In this document: piece after piece, positions 1 through 7,079 of the stretch
Layout: each line of letters opens with the position of its first letter
Position numbering within the stretch: the stretch's first letter is position 1
Source of the DNA: JANXVV01 sp038230975
GTDB lineage: Bacteria; Planctomycetota; Phycisphaerae; Tepidisphaerales; Tepidisphaeraceae
Assembly: GCA_038230975.1 (NCBI GenBank)
Contig: JBBRMF010000120.1
Coordinates: 1-14,896 of the forward strand
Length of the DNA stretch: 14,896 nt
Direction of reading: 5' to 3'
Program-made: the position numbers and the translations under genes
Notes under the pieces: generated by a model
What the model was told of the DNA's origin: nothing
Databases searched by the model: none
Seen by the model: only the letters and a program-made list of their open reading frames with translations

Positions 1-2
1 CT

Positions 3-1421
3 ATGAAAACCAAAATGTGTCTTTGCAAAGCGATGATTTGCCTCGGTGTTCTTTATCCGGCCGCTGGTTATGCGGCTTCACCGGCCGCACCGACATCCCT
101 GCCCTCCGTATCGAAACTTACGCTGCATCCATCGGCGCTGACTGGCCTGCCGTTTCGGTATCGAATGTTGCCTGATGCCGTTGATTTGCAACCGGGCAAT
201 GCTGCGTCACTTTATATGAGCGCGTGTACCCTCATGAGTGGTTTTGACACCAAGGAGAACCTCGCGGCTCTGGATGAAACAGAGGAAGTCCCGGTTGACA
301 AAATTGACCGCACGAAAGCTTCAAAGCTACTCGCTTACACTGCGACTTTGCGACTGGTCGAGTTGGGAGCACGGCGGGAATATTGCCGTTGGGATTTGCC
401 CGTTCGAGATGAAGGTTTCTCCACGTTGCTTCCGCATTTGAGTCAAATCAGATCGATCTGCAGACTCTTGTCGCTACAAGCCAAGTTGCAAATCGCGGAT
501 GGAAAGTTCGATGCGGCTGCCCACACCATTCAAACAGGCTTGGCGATCGCAAAGCATCTGGATTCCGATGGGCTGCTCATCCAGCAGTTGGTCGGGGCCG
601 CAACGACGGAGCTGATGCTAAGCCGTGTTGAGCAGTGGATCACCACGCCGGGTTCCCCGAATATTTACTGGTCCATTACGGATCTGCCGACACCGTTTTT
701 CGATCTGCGAAGCTCGCTTCGTGCCGAGCGGGCGGTCACCTATTGGGCGATTCCCCATTTGAAGGAAGCCATCGATGGGAAGCTCACGCCAGAGCATTTC
801 CGAGAGATGTCGGCGAAGCTGAATGAGATTTCCATCACCGAACGTTCGGCGGAAATTCGCGATGCCGTATCGCCCAAGGCCACCGGGAATGATATCGAAG
901 CTCTGGGGTCCAAAGCAAAACTTAAGCTTCATGCGATGGGCCGTTCCGACAAATCGCTGGAAGGGATGAGCAACGAGCAGAGGGTGGGGCTCTGGTGGGG
1001 TCTTTCGTATGAACAGGCGATTCAGGATTACACGAAAGCCCTGGCGCTTCCGGTGTATCAGGATCCAACCCTTGTGCAGCTCGCGGGCGCGACGGAATCA
1101 CCAGCCCAGGCTGATCCATCGAACCCGATTCTGCAGGTGTTGCCGTCCATGCTTTGGGCTCGGTTGGCGATGTCTCGAGTGGATCGACGCATCGGAGAAA
1201 TGCGGTGTCTTGAGATGATCCGTGCCTATGCGGCGGCTCACGAGAATGCCGCACCGAAATCGCTCGCGGCCACACCGGAAGTCCCCGCGCCGATCGACCC
1301 GCTGACAGGATTGCCGTTCCAATATCGTGTGGATGCCGGTCTGATCGTCATTGAGGCCCCCGTTCCAGCCGGTGGGCAGGCGCGGCAGGGTTGGAAGGCG
1401 GAGATACGGCTGGAGAAGTAA
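3..1421 (+). CDS. secreted planctomycete-type protein of unknown function
   Basis: A 472-residue protein. The N-terminus (about 1-25) looks like a Sec signal peptide ending near AGYAA, so ATG at 3 is a credible start, although the window begins only two bases upstream and no ribosome site can be judged. Residues about 46-54 (LTGLPFRYR) are nearly repeated at the C-terminus, residues 434-442 (LTGLPFQYR, preceded by DP). The stretch VDLQPGNAASLYMSA (60-74) matches a PGNAA-xx-Y motif that I remember from planctomycete secreted proteins. Residues about 150-190 are Ala/Leu-rich amphipathic helices of TPR-like character. No catalytic motif is visible. The next gene is 181 bp downstream on the same strand, so co-transcription is possible but not shown. 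Being a gene is well supported; function is unknown. Confidence 0.85.
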   Translation: MKTKMCLCKAMICLGVLYPAAGYAASPAAPTSLPSVSKLTLHPSALTGLPFRYRMLPDAVDLQPGNAASLYMSACTLMSGFDTKENLAALDETEEVPVDKIDRTKASKLLAYTATLRLVELGARREYCRWDLPVRDEGFSTLLPHLSQIRSICRLLSLQAKLQIADGKFDAAAHTIQTGLAIAKHLDSDGLLIQQLVGAATTELMLSRVEQWITTPGSPNIYWSITDLPTPFFDLRSSLRAERAVTYWAIPHLKEAIDGKLTPEHFREMSAKLNEISITERSAEIRDAVSPKATGNDIEALGSKAKLKLHAMGRSDKSLEGMSNEQRVGLWWGLSYEQAIQDYTKALALPVYQDPTLVQLAGATESPAQADPSNPILQVLPSMLWARLAMSRVDRRIGEMRCLEMIRAYAAAHENAAPKSLAATPEVPAPIDPLTGLPFQYRVDAGLIVIEAPVPAGGQARQGWKAEIRLEK

Positions 1422-1602
1422 TCGATTTGCGATCCAGTCACGTTTTCAGATCGGTAGAAAAACTCTGAAAATTGCGCCTGTTCCGTCCGTCCTCTGTTTC
1501 GGGTATCGTCCCGTACCCCAGGCGCTCGCGCGGCCATGTGGCCCGGTGCATGGTTCGATACCCGTTCAGAGGTTCCCCAAAGTGGAACGAAAGGATCGTT
1601 TT

Positions 1603-2616
1603 ATGAACGTTCGAGAGATTGCACGACTCACCGCGAGCGCAGCGGTTTTTGCGGTGGCATTGATATGCGGTCGCGTACAGGCCGCCGCCCCGCAGTTGCC
1701 GGCGACGGCGATCGCAGAGGACACGTATATTGTGGCCACTGTGAATGTTGCCAAGCTTGCTCCTGCCAGCCTGGATGCTTCGGCCAAAGCGGTGCTCGGC
1801 GCACAGGCCGCGATGGTTGCCGACGGCCTTGCCAAGTACAAAGCCAAGTACGATGAATACGCCGGCACCGGCGCTGAATCCGTCTCATTTGTGATGAGTG
1901 GTGTTCCGAATCAGGATGGCAAGCCCGACCCGGAACCGGTCGTCTATGTGAAGTTCAAGGCGGGTTCCGATCAGGCTGCTGCTGAAAAGAAAGTGCGTGA
2001 AGCGCAGGCGAAAGAAGGTAAGCCTGATGACATGGAGATCACCCATGAAGGTGATTTTATGATCATGCACAAGAAGGGTGCTGAATTGCCGAAGGCCTCG
2101 TCCGCCGACCGCGCCCGCGCCTTTGCCGAGATCCTCGGCGATGCCGAAAAAGCCGTCACCGTGGCTTTCAATCCCACGGACAAGATCCGCGAGAACATGA
2201 AGAAAGACCTGAAGCCCGATGCTTCCAAGCCAGCATGGTTGCAGGCGATGATGCCGTTCCTGTCCGACAGCAAGTGGGCGGTGATCGATGCCAAATTCGG
2301 CGATGCTCCGGTGATTGGAATCGCCATTCAAGCCGCCGACGAAGCCGGTGCGAAAGGCATCTCTGATTCGGTGACCCAGGGCGGCCAACAGCTTAAAGCT
2401 CAGGCCGATCAGATGAAGCAGGCCGGCCCGCAGTTTGCCGGCATGGTCGATGCGATGAACAGCCTGGCCGATGTCCTCAAACCGACGCAAGCCGGCTCCA
2501 AGGTTTCGCTGAGCATTGATGCCAAGGCCGTCGGGCCGGCGGTCACCAATCTCCTGCCGTTCATCATGATGGGTGCTGGCGGTGGTGGCGCTTCTCCGCG
2601 TGCAGTGCCGCAGTAA
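1603..2616 (+). CDS. secreted protein of unknown function, Ala/Lys-rich
   Basis: A 337-residue exported protein. The reading frame is open from 1351, but ATG at 1603 is chosen for two reasons: AAAGGA lies about 7 nt upstream (around 1590-1595), and the protein then starts with a clear signal peptide (MNVREIARLTASAAVFAVAL, cleavage likely near VQAAA at about 25-28). The mature part contains a beta-rich segment (VVYVKFKAG) followed by charged helices rich in Ala, Lys and Glu, then two more beta/alpha stretches. It ends in a Gly-rich tail (GAGGGGAS). This suggests a repeated alpha/beta fold, but I do not recognise a named family. A strong terminator follows 40 bp after the stop. The gene converges with the phosphatase gene at 4755-2818. 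Confidence 0.85.
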   Translation: MNVREIARLTASAAVFAVALICGRVQAAAPQLPATAIAEDTYIVATVNVAKLAPASLDASAKAVLGAQAAMVADGLAKYKAKYDEYAGTGAESVSFVMSGVPNQDGKPDPEPVVYVKFKAGSDQAAAEKKVREAQAKEGKPDDMEITHEGDFMIMHKKGAELPKASSADRARAFAEILGDAEKAVTVAFNPTDKIRENMKKDLKPDASKPAWLQAMMPFLSDSKWAVIDAKFGDAPVIGIAIQAADEAGAKGISDSVTQGGQQLKAQADQMKQAGPQFAGMVDAMNSLADVLKPTQAGSKVSLSIDAKAVGPAVTNLLPFIMMGAGGGGASPRAVPQ

Positions 2617-2656
2617 TCCCTGCCAACGTTCTTTAACCCGACTATAGGCCCAATTG

Positions 2657-2693
2657 AAAAAAGCCCACCGATGCAGATCGGCGGGCTTTTTTT
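2657..2693. terminator. intrinsic terminator, usable in both directions
   Basis: The arms AAAAAAGCCCACCGAT (2657-2672) and ATCGGCGGGCTTTTTT (2677-2692) pair with one mismatch around the loop GCAG. A run of seven T follows on the plus strand and a run of six T on the minus strand. It sits between the convergent genes ending at 2616 (+) and 2818 (-), so it can stop transcription from both sides. Confidence 0.9.
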
Positions 2694-2752
2694 ATAATGC
2701 AATCGTCACGATTCTGATCGCTCCAAGGGAACAATCGGCGGTTACTCTTAAA

Positions 2753-2774
2753 ACGGGCTGGGAGCCCGTGCCAC
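2753..2774. repeat. short palindromic repeat (GTGGCA/GGGC family)
   Basis: The stem ACGGGCT-GGG-AGCCCGT is perfect (7 bp, 3-nt loop) and is followed by GCCAC. Read on the minus strand it begins GTGGCACGGGC, closely resembling the GTGGCATGGGC element at 10706-10733 and the one at 13348-13403. It lies in the convergent gap just past the terminator, downstream of the phosphatase gene stop. It is probably a member of a dispersed REP-like family. Confidence 0.5.
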
Positions 2775-2817
2775 AAATAGGTTCTTAGAGTCTAAATCGG
2801 ACCCAACGAAGAGCAAT

Positions 2818-4755
2818 TCATTCGGCGGGAGGCAATCTCGGGATAATCAAACCGGTCATGTCATCGAGTTGTGGGGCACCTTCGGCGAAGTCGTGGGTGA
2901 TGGAGATAATTTGGTTGAGGAGGTCGCGGGCGGGGAGGTGGTGATGGCGGAGGATGATGTCGCCGATGCGTTGTTGGCCGAGAAGTTCACCGTGGGGGTT
3001 TTGGTATTCGTAAAAGCCGTCGGTGAGAAGGATGATCAGGTCGCCGGGTTCCAGGAGCATGTGTTGAATGCCGTCGCTCTGGGCGTCTTCGTCGATCCCG
3101 AGGGGGATCATGGAGGAATCGAGCCATTCAAATCGGTGGTTGTGCGCGTGAAAGTGAAGGAGGGGTGCCTGCCCGGCGGAGTGGTAGTCGATGCAATGGG
3201 CGATCGGGTTTAGTAGCCCGAGGAACGCGGTGACGAATCGCTCGGCGGCCAGATCCTGGCAGAGTTGGCGATTGATCTGGGAGAGAACATCTTCCAGACC
3301 GGCTTGCAGTCGAACGCCGATTCGCAGCATGGAGCGGACTTGCGTGACGGAGAGCGCCGGTCCGATGCCGTGACCGGTGGCGTCGGCTAGAAGCAGCACG
3401 GTGGATGGCGGGTCGATGGGGCGCTGCGGATCGATTGCCATGGTGATCAGATCGTAAATATCGCCGCCGGTCTGCTCGGCGGGCAAAGAGAAGGCTGCCA
3501 TCTCGTAGCCGGGACAAACGGGCAGTTTCTTGGGCAGCACATCCATCTGAATTTTCCGTGCCAGCGCCAGATCGCGCTCCATTTTGACGCGTTCCTCGCG
3601 CAGATTATCGCGTTCCTTCAGACCGAGGGCCATTTCGTTAAAGCTGTCGGCCAGGGTTCCCAGTTCATCGCGCCTGCGGATCTGTACGGGTTTGTCGAAC
3701 TGGCCTTGAGCGATGCGATGTGTGCCATCGACGAGCTCGCGAATGGGCCGGGCGATGATGGATGCGATGGCGCGGCAGGCGATCACCGCAATGAGGCAAG
3801 CCGGCAGCGCCGTCCACAGGATTTGTCGTTCCAAACGATGAAGGGGTGCCAGCGCATGATCGAGGGAACTTGCCAGAATTAAACGACCGGCCTTGGGATC
3901 TTTGGGATTCAAATCGAAAGATTGGCCGAGGAAATGTTCACCGGCGACTTCAAACTGAATGGGATCGGCGGCAGGCCCAAATGTGGCGGCGGAACGATCG
4001 ACGTGGCGTAGCGGTGTGTCGGGGCGGAAGGCATTGATGGCGGTGTCGGCCGGATCGGTTGAAGCGCGCGCGACGATCTTGCCGTCTACCAGAAACCACG
4101 CGGCCAATAGTGCCGCAGTGGTTTGGGTGGTTCCCCGCTCGGCCAGAATTTGCTGCCGAATCCATTCATCGTTCACGCGGAATCCGACAAAGTAGGCGTT
4201 GTCCGGCGCTTCATCGAGTTGGGTGTGCAGGGGGATCCCCATGGCCAGAAACAGACCCGCCGGCGTTGGAATATATTGAATCACCGGCGCGGGTTTTGGC
4301 TTTAGAACCAGGTCGGCCGGCCAATGAATCTGGTCGGACGATAGGAGTGTTTCCAGGTTGGGATCTTTGGCCGAAATGAGAACAATCTCATGGGCGAGAT
4401 TCATCAGCAGATGAAAGCTCGGGCTTCCTTCTCTCAACTGCAATTCAGACTGCACATCACGGCCGAGCACCTCTTGTTTAAGTTGCTCGCGCGTTGCGGA
4501 ATCCGCAGGGTCGCTGGCGGCCTGCAACAGTGAGCGTTGCGCGGGAGCCTCAAGCATTGCGCATACAATCCGACTGATTTGCTGGTGCTGATTCTCCAGG
4601 TGATGCGAGTATCGCGCAAGGGCCAGAGAGATTTGATCGTTGGCGCGAACGGTCTCATACCGAGTCACGTTGATCGTGACGATGGAACTGACGATCGCCA
4701 GCGAGCCAATCGTGATCAGCAGCATGAGCAGGAGGATTTTAGTTCCGATTCGCAT
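2818..4755 (-). CDS. membrane sensor HAMP SpoIIE/RsbU-type PP2C phosphatase
   Basis: A 645-residue serine/threonine phosphatase of the PPM/SpoIIE class, predicted to dephosphorylate an anti-sigma-factor antagonist or similar regulator. Order of parts: TM1 at about 7-29; an extracytoplasmic sensor region at about 30-310 (Cache-like by layout, not proven); TM2 at about 311-334; HAMP at about 335-385; a short coiled linker with the ARKIQMDVLP signature at 399-408; then the catalytic domain. Metal-binding motifs are intact: GGD (430-432), ADATGHG (457-463), TDG (578-580) and DDMT (631-634). ATG at 4755 is preceded by GAGGGAG at somewhat long spacing and gives a proper TM1. It is separated from the upstream same-strand pair by 211 bp containing an inverted repeat, so it is probably its own unit. 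No anti-sigma factor, STAS protein or sigma factor is encoded nearby, so its target is unknown. Confidence 0.93.
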   Translation of the reverse strand: MRIGTKILLLMLLITIGSLAIVSSIVTINVTRYETVRANDQISLALARYSHHLENQHQQISRIVCAMLEAPAQRSLLQAASDPADSATREQLKQEVLGRDVQSELQLREGSPSFHLLMNLAHEIVLISAKDPNLETLLSSDQIHWPADLVLKPKPAPVIQYIPTPAGLFLAMGIPLHTQLDEAPDNAYFVGFRVNDEWIRQQILAERGTTQTTAALLAAWFLVDGKIVARASTDPADTAINAFRPDTPLRHVDRSAATFGPAADPIQFEVAGEHFLGQSFDLNPKDPKAGRLILASSLDHALAPLHRLERQILWTALPACLIAVIACRAIASIIARPIRELVDGTHRIAQGQFDKPVQIRRRDELGTLADSFNEMALGLKERDNLREERVKMERDLALARKIQMDVLPKKLPVCPGYEMAAFSLPAEQTGGDIYDLITMAIDPQRPIDPPSTVLLLADATGHGIGPALSVTQVRSMLRIGVRLQAGLEDVLSQINRQLCQDLAAERFVTAFLGLLNPIAHCIDYHSAGQAPLLHFHAHNHRFEWLDSSMIPLGIDEDAQSDGIQHMLLEPGDLIILLTDGFYEYQNPHGELLGQQRIGDIILRHHHLPARDLLNQIISITHDFAEGAPQLDDMTGLIIPRLPPAE

Positions 4756-4790
4756 GGCCTTGAAACTCCCTCAAAACGAAGAATCAGAGT

Positions 4791-4871
4791 AACCACGGAT
4801 GAACACAGATACACACTGATCAGAAAGAGATCCTGAATTAAATCTGTGTCTATCTGTGTTGATCTGTGGTT
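4791..4871. repeat. imperfect inverted repeat built on CACAGAT units
   Basis: The left arm 4791-4822 (beginning AACCACGGATGAACACAGAT) and right arm 4840-4871 (ending GATCTGTGGTT) are inverted copies with roughly 25 of 32 positions matching. Within each arm the unit CACAGAT and its variants recur about every 7-10 bases. It lies between the phosphatase start and the lipoprotein stop. Repeats of this flavour occur in many environmental bacterial genomes (from memory). No coding potential is evident. Confidence 0.65.
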
Positions 4872-4942
4872 CATTCAGTTTTGAGCGGGTTTTTTAGTAG
4901 TACACGTTACTGGATTTTTTTTCGGTCTTTTTGCGGTGGCAA

Positions 4943-4964
4943 CCGGGTCAATCGCTCAACCCGG
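4943..4964. other. hairpin just after the lipoprotein stop codon
   Basis: CCGGGT (4943-4948) pairs perfectly with ACCCGG (4959-4964), loop of 10, starting 2 nt beyond the minus-strand stop codon at 4969-4967. On the minus strand it is followed by A-rich rather than T-rich sequence, so it is not a canonical intrinsic terminator. It may protect the 3' end of the message, or may be chance. Confidence 0.3.
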
Positions 4965-4966
4965 CT

Positions 4967-5695
4967 TTATCGGGGCCCAATTTTTGGCAGGGCGTTCACG
5001 CCGACTTTGATTGTTGCGGTGGTGACTTGATCGGCAGGCAGCGTCACAAAGATTTCATAGCCCGGGAGACGCGGATGCCACGAGGCGATTTTGTATCGGC
5101 CGGGTGGCAGATTCATAAAGCTGATTTCGCTCCCTGAATGCCCGGTGGCGATCCATTTCGAAGGCGCGGCGTAGACCTCGGCCACGGGATCACTGGAAGA
5201 GTCGCTCAGTATTTCGATGAGTCCCGCCGAGCGCACGGTGTAATCTTTTTGTCCACCCGGTGGAATCGATCCGAGATCAAATTCATTTCCGTCGGAAACG
5301 CTGTAAAAGTTTGCGGCTTGCGGCCCGATATTGCGGAGGATGAGCCGTTGATTGACGGAAACACCGGGAGCTGCGCCGGAGGTCGGCTTTTTGGCCGCCA
5401 CATCGATCGTGGCCGTTGCGGCGGGGGTCGAAGTGGACGAGGGCGATGATTCCATCCAAACGATAATTCCGCCCAGGCTTGAATAGTCGACTCGTTGAAA
5501 AGCAACGCCTTTACCGAGGTCGCCGTCGCCGGGAAAATCGTAATCCGATCCACTGATCGAGGGGATATAACCGGCTTTAGGTTCGGCGAAGACCTGGATA
5601 CGAATCGAAGCCATACCCGGGGTTGGCTGTGGAAACGACTGGCAACCGGCGAGCAGCGCCGACACGAACGCGAGGATGAGGGTGCGGGGACTCAT
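4967..5695 (-). CDS. lipoprotein with cupredoxin-like domain lacking copper ligands
   Basis: A 242-residue lipoprotein. The signal peptide ends in the lipobox LLAGC, with C18 as the lipidation site. ATG at 5695 overlaps the upstream gene's TGA (ATGA, 4 nt), so translation is probably coupled. Residues about 72-220 align with the upstream cupredoxin by eye: GIIVWMESSP against MIIYLESPD, EFDLGSIPPG against KFDLGLFKPG, and LPPGRYKIASWHPRLPGYE against VPPGIWVVKTWQRRRHFPE. The copper ligands of the partner fall here on A128, S164, S167 and P170, so a type 1 copper site is not expected. A Ser/Thr/Pro/Ala-rich insert lies at about 82-110. The last part resembles a carboxypeptidase-regulatory-like beta sandwich. 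It probably sits in an envelope membrane beside its partner. The exact function is unknown. Confidence 0.85.
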   Translation of the reverse strand: MSPRTLILAFVSALLAGCQSFPQPTPGMASIRIQVFAEPKAGYIPSISGSDYDFPGDGDLGKGVAFQRVDYSSLGGIIVWMESSPSSTSTPAATATIDVAAKKPTSGAAPGVSVNQRLILRNIGPQAANFYSVSDGNEFDLGSIPPGGQKDYTVRSAGLIEILSDSSSDPVAEVYAAPSKWIATGHSGSEISFMNLPPGRYKIASWHPRLPGYEIFVTLPADQVTTATIKVGVNALPKIGPR

Positions 5696-6336
5696 TTGCG
5701 CCGAAGCTCCAGATCAGTTGTCGCGATTTTGTTCACTTCGGACAGAACGGGGATCGAGATTTCGGGAAAATGTCGGCGGCGCTGCCATGTCTTCACGACC
5801 CAGATGCCGGGCGGCACGCCTTCGAGGGTGTAAGAACCATCTTTTTCAACCCGGCTTGTATACGGGGTCGGTGAAACGAAAACCACGCCGTCCATGTGGC
5901 GATGAATCGAGCAATAGAGAAAGACCGCGCCCGGTTTATCGAACGTAACCGACCGCGATTCTCCCGGTTTAAAAAGACCAAGATCAAACTTCTTCACGAA
6001 GGTATTGGAAAAGACATTGTGTTCGATGGATCGTTCTTCGTCATTCAGAAAATCCACGGTTTGACCGACGCATGTCACGACCACTGCGGGAGAAAATTTC
6101 GCGCCTTTCTGAGAGACCTTTACCGGATCTTTCGGCGCGGCGATTTCTCGTTTTGGATCGGGCGATTCCAGATAGATGATCATTTCTGACAGAGGCACTT
6201 CTCCGGGCGAGGTCACCTTTCCGGAGATACGGCCCGAGGGCTGAGAGGTTGGACTGGCGGCGAGGGTCGTGGGAAAGTAGCGCAGGAGAAAAAGCATCAC
6301 GACGGAGAGGATGATCGCTTGATTCCCATTCTGCAT
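5692..6336 (-). CDS. secreted cupredoxin-like (plastocyanin/amicyanin-type) protein
   Basis: A 214-residue exported protein. The frame is open from 6597, but ATG at 6336 is chosen because GAGGA lies 7 nt upstream and the product then starts with a signal peptide (about 1-27, LLRYFPTTLAAS). The copper fold spans about 78-155. H106 (EHNVF), C142, H145 and M148 (YCSIHRHM) have the C-x2-H-x2-M spacing of amicyanin, with H106 as the upstream ligand. H147 is an extra histidine in the loop. Residues 156-214 (SRVEKDGSYTLEGVPPGIW) look like a carboxypeptidase-regulatory-like beta domain, a combination often annotated as a methylamine-utilization-like protein, although no methylamine genes are here. 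The expected role is periplasmic electron transfer or copper binding. It is the first gene of a pair with the overlapping lipoprotein downstream. Confidence 0.88.
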   Translation of the reverse strand: MQNGNQAIILSVVMLFLLRYFPTTLAASPTSQPSGRISGKVTSPGEVPLSEMIIYLESPDPKREIAAPKDPVKVSQKGAKFSPAVVVTCVGQTVDFLNDEERSIEHNVFSNTFVKKFDLGLFKPGESRSVTFDKPGAVFLYCSIHRHMDGVVFVSPTPYTSRVEKDGSYTLEGVPPGIWVVKTWQRRRHFPEISIPVLSEVNKIATTDLELRRK

Positions 6337-6664
6337 CGGTGGATCCTCGCATTCCCGTTCACCACGCTGGAGGATGAATTTACACGAACTTGCAAAAGAT
6401 GGGAAGACGCGTGGACACTCCTTCGTGTGTGGAAATTCGATCGAATCGTGAATTGCGCACGTCCGTTTCGCAAGAGGAATCTCAAATGGGGCACGCGTTG
6501 TAAGTATTTGTCCGACCCGCGCAATTTTATCCTGCGGGGTGCGGAAACTGCTTCGTCCGATAAGAATTGAAACGCACGGACTGGTCTTCCCATCCATTGG
6601 AAAGAAGAAAGTGCCGGTGGCGCATCCTCTGCGGATTCGGACGTTTGAGACGCGTAATCACATC

Positions 6665-6693
6665 TAAAGTACCCCTCCTGCGCACGACGATAG
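6665..6693 (+). promoter_or_regulatory. sigma-28 (FliA/SigD)-like promoter candidate
   Basis: TAAAGTAC (6665-6672) and GACGATAG (6686-6693) each match 6 of 8 bases of the flagellar consensus TAAAGTTT / GCCGATAA. The spacer is 13 nt against the usual 11, so spacing is the weak point. Transcription would start near 6700 and give a leader of about 380 nt before flagellin. Flagellin genes are classic sigma-28 targets, which supports the call by context. Confidence 0.4.
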
Positions 6694-6904
6694 GAACGAT
6701 GAATTGGAAGGTTCCGGTCCAATGAGGATTGGGCCTTTGGGCTTGCGAAAAGCCCGGCTTGTGAGAAGGGAGGTTTTGGATGGATGGAAGTTGAAGGTAA
6801 GGGAACCGCGTGCAGTTCCCGAATCGGCCATGAGACTTGCGTAGTCGAGTCTCGATCCGGTCGTTTGCCGCAGGCTGTTGGCGAGGATAGCCCTAACCGC
6901 CAAC
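6693..6904 (+). ncRNA. candidate structured RNA or flagellin leader
   Basis: Six consecutive non-overlapping hairpins can be drawn. GGAAC 6693-6697 with GTTCC 6711-6715. GGTCCAAT 6716-6723 with ATTGGGCC 6728-6735 (one G-U pair, loop GAGG). GGGCTT 6739-6744 with AAGCCC 6750-6755. GGGAAC 6801-6806 with GTTCCC 6815-6820. GAGACT 6832-6837 with AGTCTC 6848-6853. GTTGGCG 6877-6883 with CGCCAAC 6898-6904. Five T follow at 6919-6923. The stems are denser than I would expect by chance. No match to RNase P, tmRNA, 6S or a c-di-GMP riboswitch was recognised. It may be the flagellin 5' leader or a separate small RNA. Confidence 0.35.
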
Positions 6905-7079
6905 GTAAGGTGCGATGCTTTTTAAGTGCCGCTCTTTTGTAGATAGCCTTTCAAGGGAATGAAGGCAAACATGTTGGGAGCTCGCCAATTCGGGTTACCC
7001 CCCGAGCGAATTCCCGGCCAACCGATGCTGGACCGCAGATCCGGTGACGAGTTGGTCTAACCGTCAAGGAAAGACTTCA

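Larger units (their letters stand above)
6337..7079. other. 743-bp divergent intergenic region, no convincing gene
   Basis: This lies between the cupredoxin start (minus) and the flagellin start (plus). Open frames on the minus strand (6722-6297 and 6903-6664) and plus strand (6319-6570) have no recognisable motifs or supported starts and are not called. The right half, from 6665 onward, carries a sigma-28-like promoter and a dense series of hairpins, listed separately. Around 6991-7016 is a further palindrome-rich stretch (AATTCG and CGAATT). The left half, 6337-6660, shows no structure that I can name and should hold the cupredoxin promoter. Confidence 0.6.

Noticed and set aside
1885..2490. 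A 201-codon frame antisense to the secreted protein at 1603-2616
   Set aside because: It is fully overlapped by a gene with ribosome site, signal peptide and terminator; the antisense product shows no motif.
4791..4871. Possible CRISPR or tandem repeat array
   Set aside because: The repeated words are inverted and imperfect, with no uniform spacers.
6337..6597. N-terminal extension of the cupredoxin frame by 87 codons
   Set aside because: The extension lacks any domain and would bury the signal peptide; ATG at 6336 has a good ribosome site.
6664..6903. A 79-codon minus-strand frame ending in SSCAGGVL
   Set aside because: It coincides with the hairpin series, so its open frame is better explained by structured RNA sequence; no ribosome site or family was recognised.
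6922..6946. A second sigma-28-like pair (TTAAGTGC and GTAGATAG) nearer to flagellin
   Set aside because: Each half matches only 5 of 8 bases and the spacer is 9 nt; weaker than the site at 6665-6693.
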